In this document: positions 30,372-35,064 of the stretch, one piece after another
Layout: each line of letters begins with the position of its first letter
How positions within the stretch are numbered: position 1 is the stretch's first letter
Source of the DNA: a virus
Length of the DNA: 35,064 bases
Virus record (IMG/VR): IMGVR_UViG_3300032284_001640
Span: 1 to 35,064 of that record
Direction: 5' to 3' (one strand)
Translations under genes and position numbers: made by a program
Notes under the pieces: model-generated
What the model saw: only the letters and a program-made list of their open reading frames with translations
What the model was told of the DNA's origin: nothing
The model's database searches: none

Positions 30372-31948
30372 GTCGTCGAATCCGTAACCAATCCAAGATT
30401 TGAAAGCGCCGTCATTAAAGATGTTAAGGCTGCGTTTGCTCCTTTAGACCCGGTGACCGTTGGCTTGCCAGTTACCGCCGCGCCAAAAAATCCTAGCTGC
30501 GGCGCGCTACCACTGGACGACCAGCGTAAAGCCAGTTGAGCATAGTTGTTGCAGTAAAGCCCGCCTTCGCCAGTGCCCGTGCCTGTCGATGCTGACCACG
30601 TTGTCGCAGTGCCGCTTATGACCGACCCGCCCCAACTGACTTGTTGACTGGCTGCAAACAAAATTGCTTGACTCGAAATGGTGGCGTTATTGAAATCTAA
30701 CCCACGGACAAAATAACCATTTGCCTTGATCAATGCGCCCGTGGCGTTTGGTGCGGTGCTGCCGCCATTGACCTGATATGCAATTCCATTCGGCACGATC
30801 GTGTCCGTCCTCACTAGGCTCCCGACCCACCATTTATGACCCGTGATCGACGGGGCAATTAGGATGCCAAAACTGCCGGGATAAATGGCGGCAGTTGAGC
30901 CGTCACTTGCGGGCAACACATCTGGAACCACTTGCAATCCAACGGTGTACCGCGTGCCACCGATGTCCGATTGCAAACCGAAATCCGCCCAGCGGTTTCC
31001 GACGTTAATCTCACAACCGATTGCCGCCCCGCCCGTGAAGGTTTGCGACAGGGATGACGATGGAGTGTTAGCGCCAAACCAAGCACCAAAAATTTGCGCT
31101 CCAGATGCGGAAAAGTTTTGAGCAGTAACCCATGAGGTAACACCAACATCGAATTGCGTTGCCGGTATTGCAGCCGAAATCAAATAGTCAGTGAGACTCA
31201 GCCCATAGCTTCCGTATCCTCCTGTACGCTTAACGTTGATGGAGCTTGCGCCGTTGTAGAGCGACCCTTGTACCGATGCCCATTTAGAAGGCTGCAAGTC
31301 TTGGTTATAAACGCGCAGATTCGCCGTGTCGTTGTTGACGTATGGAGCAATCGAAATCTGCACTTGAGTGCCGCTTACCTTAACAACACCGGGGCCATAT
31401 AGCAGTTTCTGCTGCGCGCTGGTCAGCGCTGTTAAGCTGTAAAACGAGGTGCTTTGCGGCACATAGATTGGTTGGGCCGTGGCCGTTGCGGCGGTGAACG
31501 CCGCCGTGTCGTCCGTCACTCCGTCTCCTGCTGCGCCAAAGTCGGTGACGCTGACCACCGGATTTATTTTTGACGGTATCAACTGGAAACGCGTGCCATC
31601 GTAGGTGGCCATCACAATCTGACCAGATTTGATGTCTCCTTGGGTCAAAGCCGTGCTGCCCTGCTTTGTGATGGCTTTAGCGCCAAGTCCGTTAATGTTT
31701 AATGTCACCGCGCCGGTGTTCGCACCAGATGCTACAAATGCGATTGTGCTGCCGGCAAAATACGAGCTGTAAGTCGTCGACGTCGCTGTGATTGTGTTGG
31801 TGCCAGAAACGCTGGATAACAGCACTGAACCGCCGATGCCGTTATACAGCTCGGAAAAGTTGCTGTTAATTTTTTGGAACGCAGTTCGCCCAGGATCTCC
31901 GGTGTTGTCTCCGGCCACTGTGCCCACGTTGATTGTCTGTTGCGTCAT
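30368..31948 (-). CDS. Tailspike/fibre with pectate-lyase-type start motif
   Basis: 526 aa. The N-terminal 35 residues (VGTVAGDNTGDPGRTAFQKI, NSNFSELYNGIG) form a virion-attachment motif seen in many fibres. VSVTDFGAAGDGVTDDTAAF (132-151) is the classic opening of right-handed beta-helix tailspikes of the pectate-lyase fold. The rest is beta-rich and ends in LTSLMTALSNLGLVTDST, a small C-terminal helix often found in fibre proteins. It may recognise or degrade a surface polysaccharide. Its place, between the large terminase and the portal, is unusual: P22-type phages keep spikes at the far end of the operon. Confidence 0.8.
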   Translation of the reverse strand: MTQQTINVGTVAGDNTGDPGRTAFQKINSNFSELYNGIGGSVLLSSVSGTNTITATSTTYSSYFAGSTIAFVASGANTGAVTLNINGLGAKAITKQGSTALTQGDIKSGQIVMATYDGTRFQLIPSKINPVVSVTDFGAAGDGVTDDTAAFTAATATAQPIYVPQSTSFYSLTALTSAQQKLLYGPGVVKVSGTQVQISIAPYVNNDTANLRVYNQDLQPSKWASVQGSLYNGASSINVKRTGGYGSYGLSLTDYLISAAIPATQFDVGVTSWVTAQNFSASGAQIFGAWFGANTPSSSLSQTFTGGAAIGCEINVGNRWADFGLQSDIGGTRYTVGLQVVPDVLPASDGSTAAIYPGSFGILIAPSITGHKWWVGSLVRTDTIVPNGIAYQVNGGSTAPNATGALIKANGYFVRGLDFNNATISSQAILFAASQQVSWGGSVISGTATTWSASTGTGTGEGGLYCNNYAQLALRWSSSGSAPQLGFFGAAVTGKPTVTGSKGANAALTSLMTALSNLGLVTDSTT

Positions 31949-31949
31949 C

Positions 31950-33578
31950 TCAACTGTACTCCGGTTCCATGATGTCGCTGTCGATGTACTCAGGCGCTCG
32001 AGGATCCATGTCGTAAATTCGGCTGACCGCGTCGATCAAGTCCTTGAGCCCGCAAAATGGATAATACGCCACCTGCATCTTGAAACGCTCACTGAGGTTG
32101 TACAACTGGCCGTTTTCGTCCCGGTACACGATTGGCCGCGCCAACCGGTAATCGTAACCCTGCGCAATCATCCGCTGCTGTTGAGCGCTCATGTCGGGCT
32201 CGTCGTCTGCCGGCTCTCTTGGCAGATGGAACGCATGATTTCGGATGTCCGGCAGCAACCGCTGCACTCGGTCATCTTTTGACCCCGGGCTGTCGTGAGG
32301 CCATTCTAGCGGGTCTATGCTCAGTCCTTGGACGTTCTCCGTGCGGATGCGCTCCTCGAAATAGTCCATATCGGCAATCGCGCCGAACCGCTCGTATCCG
32401 ACCTTTATGCCGATGATGCCCGGCGCCACGCGCCATTTGCGCCACAGGTCTCGCATGTGCGTCCAGCGCTCAAGCAAATCCATCTTGTGATCGTAGCCAT
32501 CGAGAAGGTATTTGTTGCCTTGGAAGTCAATTCCCACCACGGCCATGGCGGTGTTGGCCGAGCCCTTTTTCTTGCTGCGTGCCGGGTCGACCATCAGGTA
32601 GCACATCAACGTCTCAGGCCGAGCCTCGTACGTCTGCAGGTCATCCGGGTTGAACCAGCGCTGCGTCCCTGCCAGCGGGTTCTGCAGCATCTGGCAAGCA
32701 ATCGTGGCCTCCAGCTGCGTGCGCAGACGACGCTCCCATTCTTCCTCGTTGAACAGTACCGGCCGACCGTCCTTGGTGCCGTCGTCCGTGGCTGGATGGA
32801 TTCTCGGCTTGATGCCGGTGGACATGATGTGAGCATAGGTGTCGGCGAAGTTGTACCGGGTGCCGATGTGCCAGAAGCGACCGCCGGCCACGCCCAGGTT
32901 GTCGGACATACTCCAGGCTTCCGTGGTCTTCTGAATCTGTTCTGGCGTGCTCACCGATTCCATGGTGACGACGTCGTCGTACACGCGCAGCTGGAAGTGC
33001 CTCGATGTCGGCTGGCCATCCACCAGCCCGTGCGCCTCGATGGTCATTTCTTTTGGGTTGCTCTGGCGCTTGACCACGATGCCAGAGTCCAGCGACCACA
33101 CTGGCGCCTCTTTCTGCGGGTTCGCCCAGAGGACATCAGGGAAGAGGGTTTTAAGAAGTTCGTTGCCTTCGAACTCGCGCTTGATTTGAGCCAAGAAGGC
33201 TTTGGCGATGGGCTTGGTGTGCGAGAACAGGCCCACCGTAATTTCCGGGTCTTTCAGGATTTCCTGAACGATGCCGCCGAACGTGATGATGCTGGATTTA
33301 TAGTGCTCACGCGCCCAGAGGTCTAGGTAGCCATCCGGGTGGGCCTCGACTTCGCGGCAGCGGGCGAACAGCCACGGGTGCCAGACGTCAGTGCGGCCGA
33401 GGAGTTTGACCAGAAGATAGTAACGGTCAACGGTCGCCAGCCAGCGCATTGCGGCATGGTCTTGGCCTTTGCCGTCCAGTGCATCCCAGACGGCAAGCAG
33501 GCTACTGAATGGTGCGCTCTGTAACTGGTGCTCGACCTGCAAGAGCGCCGGCGAGTTTGTCTGCGAGTTGCTCTGCAT
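31950..33578 (-). CDS. terL: Terminase large subunit
   Basis: 542 aa. ATPase half: Walker A-like AREHYKSS (89-96), Walker B LRVYDD (197-202). Nuclease half (RNase H fold): MVDPARSKKKGSANTAM (329-345, D331), a second acidic region near GIKVGYERFG (390-399, E396) and LKDLIDAVSR (511-520, D513 and D516). It drives DNA into the prohead through the portal and cuts it. The start at 33578 overlaps the previous gene by 77 bases, which is long; a shorter N terminus without an ATG cannot be excluded. One base separates its stop from the next start. Confidence 0.93.
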   Translation of the reverse strand: MQSNSQTNSPALLQVEHQLQSAPFSSLLAVWDALDGKGQDHAAMRWLATVDRYYLLVKLLGRTDVWHPWLFARCREVEAHPDGYLDLWAREHYKSSIITFGGIVQEILKDPEITVGLFSHTKPIAKAFLAQIKREFEGNELLKTLFPDVLWANPQKEAPVWSLDSGIVVKRQSNPKEMTIEAHGLVDGQPTSRHFQLRVYDDVVTMESVSTPEQIQKTTEAWSMSDNLGVAGGRFWHIGTRYNFADTYAHIMSTGIKPRIHPATDDGTKDGRPVLFNEEEWERRLRTQLEATIACQMLQNPLAGTQRWFNPDDLQTYEARPETLMCYLMVDPARSKKKGSANTAMAVVGIDFQGNKYLLDGYDHKMDLLERWTHMRDLWRKWRVAPGIIGIKVGYERFGAIADMDYFEERIRTENVQGLSIDPLEWPHDSPGSKDDRVQRLLPDIRNHAFHLPREPADDEPDMSAQQQRMIAQGYDYRLARPIVYRDENGQLYNLSERFKMQVAYYPFCGLKDLIDAVSRIYDMDPRAPEYIDSDIMEPEYS

Positions 33579-33831
33579 TGAGTGCCGTTGGCCTCTCGTC
33601 TGTTACTGCCATTTCAATCGTGGTGTGGGGTTTGCCGTCGAGTCGGTCGGCAATCATCGTGCAGGCCCACTGCTCTCCCTCTACAGCCAACCCAATTATC
33701 TGGTCTGCAACGCGGTCTAATCCCTTGTCGACCGTTCCGCCGAGCCTCGCCAGCGCTCTCTCCAACGACTGTCGAACGCGTGCACCACGTGCTGCATTGT
33801 CGTTACCTTTCTGTCCGCCTTTTGTCGCCAT
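33502..33831 (-). CDS. Putative terminase small subunit
   Basis: 109 aa, basic N terminus (KGGQKGNDNAARGARVRQSL), helical centre (LDRVADQIIGLAVEGEQWAC), then MIADRLDGKP. This 'GGQKGN..A..G' start with 'MIADRLDGKP' is common in small proteins encoded just before phage large terminases, and some are annotated as small terminase or DNA-binding helpers. Position directly before terL supports recognition of the packaging site. It overlaps terL by 77 bases. Its identity is inferred from context. Confidence 0.6.
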   Translation of the reverse strand: MATKGGQKGNDNAARGARVRQSLERALARLGGTVDKGLDRVADQIIGLAVEGEQWACTMIADRLDGKPHTTIEMAVTDERPTALNAEQLADKLAGALAGRAPVTERTIQ

Positions 33832-33843
33832 TCGAAACGAACG

Positions 33844-33981
33844 TCAACCGTTTGACACCGGAGCGGTATCCGGGTTGTCTTTCTGCGCTTTTACGCCGGC
33901 CTCGTAAACCGCCACGAGACCCTCCAAATGGCTGATTTCCGCAGCCTCGCGATAGATTCTCTCAATGTCTTCAATGGTCAT
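33844..33981 (-). CDS. Very small helical protein, late-operon leader
   Basis: 45 aa (IEDIERIYREAAEISHLEGL then VAVYEAGVKAQKD). GGTGGAA lies upstream, and its ATG overlaps the 83-aa gene's stop (ATGA). Its EGLVAVYEAGVKA stretch resembles EGLRSVYEQGRAD in the protein coded at 34229-34408, so the two look like diverged copies flanking the DUF6321-like gene. No function known. Confidence 0.6.
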   Translation of the reverse strand: MTIEDIERIYREAAEISHLEGLVAVYEAGVKAQKDNPDTAPVSNG

Positions 33982-34229
33982 TTGCAGTTCCACCGTTTCA
34001 GACTGGCTTTGGCCCGTGGCGCGTCGCCCTTTGCGTGCTTAACCACTCCCTCCATCCGTGCGCAGAAACTGGCCTTCCGGCCGGCATCCTTCTCCGTCTT
34101 CGGGTGTGGCGCTGGTGCCTTGAGATGGCTGCCTTCCTCTCGGTTGTACTTAGCCCGGCCCTTGGCGGTCAGGCCAGCACCGGACTTCGTCGGGAGTTTT
34201 TCACCACGGCCTACGGAAAGATTAGCCAT
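33978..34229 (-). CDS. DUF6321-like small basic protein
   Basis: 83 aa, basic. GAGLTAKGRAKYNREEGSHL (17-36), GRKASFCARMEGV (50-62) and LKRWNC at the end match a small basic protein family (DUF6321 type) common at the start of late operons in podophages and often near terminase genes. No biochemical role is established; nucleic-acid contact is plausible from charge. TAATG coupling before and ATGA after. Confidence 0.8.
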   Translation of the reverse strand: MANLSVGRGEKLPTKSGAGLTAKGRAKYNREEGSHLKAPAPHPKTEKDAGRKASFCARMEGVVKHAKGDAPRAKASLKRWNCK

Positions 34230-34408
34230 TATTTCGCGTTCGTCTTTTTGGCGGTCACAGGATCAATCGGTGTCTCGTCGTCATCAACAACAATCTCAAG
34301 CACATCGGCCCGACCCTGCTCATAAACCGAACGCAGGCCTTCCGCCTCGTTGTGGGCATGTCCAATTTTGTACAGGGCCAGCAACTCGTCATCAGTTCTG
34401 TTCTGCAT
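34229..34408 (-). CDS. Small acidic protein, paralogue of the 45-aa protein
   Basis: 59 aa. DELLALYKIGHAHNEAEGLR then SVYEQGRADV, followed by an acidic stretch (VVDDDETPIDP). GAAGG lies six bases before the ATG. Its ALYKIGHAHNEAEGLRSVYE section lines up with IYREAAEISHLEGLVAVYEA of 33844-33981. It overlaps the next ATG (TAATG). Function unknown. Confidence 0.65.
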   Translation of the reverse strand: MQNRTDDELLALYKIGHAHNEAEGLRSVYEQGRADVLEIVVDDDETPIDPVTAKKTNAK

Positions 34409-34409
34409 G

Positions 34410-34544
34410 TCAGGCCTTCGATTTCGGTTTACCAGCAGTGCGCAACGCGATGGCCACAGCCTGCTTCTGGGGTTTGCCGTGCGCCATCTCGGTTTTGATG
34501 TTCGCCGAGATGGTTTTCTTAGACTTGCCTTTCTTGAGCGGCAT
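34410..34544 (-). CDS. Small basic DUF6496-like protein
   Basis: 44 aa, strongly basic. KGKSKKTISANIKTEMAHGK and PQKQAVAIALRTAGK match a very widespread small phage protein type (DUF6496-like), usually encoded near packaging genes. A likely DNA- or RNA-binding helper, role unproven. The ATG overlaps the previous stop (TAATG). Confidence 0.75.
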   Translation of the reverse strand: MPLKKGKSKKTISANIKTEMAHGKPQKQAVAIALRTAGKPKSKA

Positions 34545-34696
34545 TAGCTGCGCGTCTTCTTGCTAGAGCCTTTTTCGTACATCGCCGCTTTTTTCATTTG
34601 CGGAGTGCTGGTGTCCCCTTTTTTTTCTTTTATCTTGGTAGCGTGAGGACCTTCTTCTTTGTCGGTCATTTTGTAACCGGCCTTCTTTTTCATCAT
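34544..34696 (-). CDS. Small lysine-rich protein
   Basis: 50 aa, about one third lysine (MKKKAGYKMTDKEEGPHATK, then TPQMKKAAMYEKGSSKK). The ATG at 34696 overlaps the previous stop (TAATG); a second ATG is next to it, and GGAG lies seven bases upstream. It resembles other 'KKKMK' phage leader proteins. Function unknown. Confidence 0.65.
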   Translation of the reverse strand: MMKKKAGYKMTDKEEGPHATKIKEKKGDTSTPQMKKAAMYEKGSSKKTRS

Positions 34697-34926
34697 TACT
34701 CGTCTCCTGCTTGCCCGTGATAGGCATTGTAACTGCTGTTATAGCCATATGACGCCCGCTTTGGGCGCACGTAGAGTTCAAGTCGACCAATCATGTCCTT
34801 GTTCTTGCGATGCAAAATGGTAGCGTCCAAATCGTAATCACCAGAGATGATTGGGACGTTTCGCCAATCCCTCGGCGCGCACTGGTGACAAGGATAACCA
34901 TCGGGCCGTTTTTTCTGGATAACCAT
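34696..34926 (-). CDS. First late gene: small cysteine-containing protein
   Basis: 76 aa, the first gene of the virion operon. PCHQCAPRDWRNVPIISGDY (12-31) carries a Cys-x-x-Cys pair that might be half of a zinc site, followed by LHRKNKDMIGRLELYVRPKR and a Tyr/Ser/Asn-rich C terminus. GAGGAA precedes the ATG. No family recognised. The AGATCT palindrome lies just upstream. Confidence 0.6.
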   Translation of the reverse strand: MVIQKKRPDGYPCHQCAPRDWRNVPIISGDYDLDATILHRKNKDMIGRLELYVRPKRASYGYNSSYNAYHGQAGDE

Positions 34927-34941
34927 TCTGAGTTCCTCAAA

Positions 34942-35064
34942 GAGATCTAGATCTAGATCTTACTCTTAACCCCTGATCCATGTTCGAGCGTTCAGAATAC
35001 AGCCCCCCCTACCCCCCCAACGTATGGGAGAGAGGAAGGCCTGATCCACATCCCGATGCGACGA
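34942..35064. repeat. Terminal direct repeat, right copy
   Basis: Exact second copy of bases 1-123. The base before it (34941) is A. When the map is closed here, the leftward operon ending with the gmhA-like gene (189) is followed by a 262-base non-coding stretch (34927-34941 joined to 1-188, about 203 bases counting the shared segment once) and then by the first gene of the virion operon, which starts at 34926. Confidence 0.95.

Noticed and set aside
32328-33326. 332-aa plus-strand frame opposite the terminase gene
   Set aside because: Antisense of TerL codons: rich in V, H, R and L, with no motif. Long antisense frames are common opposite high-GC genes.
1-35064. tRNA genes, integrase and attachment sites
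   Set aside because: No cloverleaf with a plausible acceptor stem and T-arm, and no tyrosine or serine recombinase motif, was found by eye; a dedicated search could still find a degenerate one.

Overview
The window is one complete unit of a tailed-phage genome. The first 123 bases are repeated exactly at the end (1-123 = 34942-35064), so the contig closes into a circular or circularly permuted map of about 34,941 bp. No host gene, tRNA, rRNA, CRISPR array or insertion sequence was seen. The virion genes follow the order of P22-type short-tailed phages: terminase, portal, scaffold, coat, gp4-like adaptor, gp10-like stabiliser, needle or fibre, gp14-like, gp7-like, two ejection proteins, tail fibre. 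A GH108-type lysozyme and heptose/LPS-type sugar enzymes point to a Gram-negative host, but the sequence does not name it.

Layout: (1) 189-2069, minus strand: a compact operon with a small Cro/CI-type repressor, a GNAT acetyltransferase, a RusA resolvase, a tiny membrane protein and a phosphoheptose isomerase (gmhA-like). (2) 2070-2191: a divergent control region with a sigma70-type rightward promoter and a leftward -10 box placed so that the repressor message would be nearly leaderless. (3) 2192-6867, plus strand: early genes (three small proteins, an ERF annealing protein, a YqaJ exonuclease, a DUF551-like protein, an RHH/ParB-like protein, SSB, one small protein), then a holin-endolysin-holin lysis cassette and a strong terminator. 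(4) 7014-9506, plus strand: small accessory genes plus a winged-helix protein and a phage-O/DnaT-like replication protein, with their own probable promoter at 7196-7224. (5) 9307-34926, minus strand: the virion operon, read right to left, led by six very small genes.

How it works together: the genome carries its own recombination set (ERF, exonuclease, SSB, RusA) and a helicase-loader-like protein, but no DNA polymerase, primase or helicase was recognised, so replication probably borrows the host machinery. The repressor suggests temperate ancestry, yet no integrase was found.

The less ordinary content is enzymatic. A gmhA-like isomerase keeps every active-site residue. A methyltransferase fused to a heptosyltransferase-type glycosyltransferase sits inside the virion operon. 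A PurD-like ATP-grasp enzyme lies between ejection and tail-fibre genes. An ADP-ribosyltransferase-like protein lies between portal and scaffold. The most testable new ideas are a phage-borne heptose glycosylation pathway, an exact 10-bp operator-like repeat shared in part by the two early promoters, and a tandemly duplicated virion gene pair next to the coat genes.
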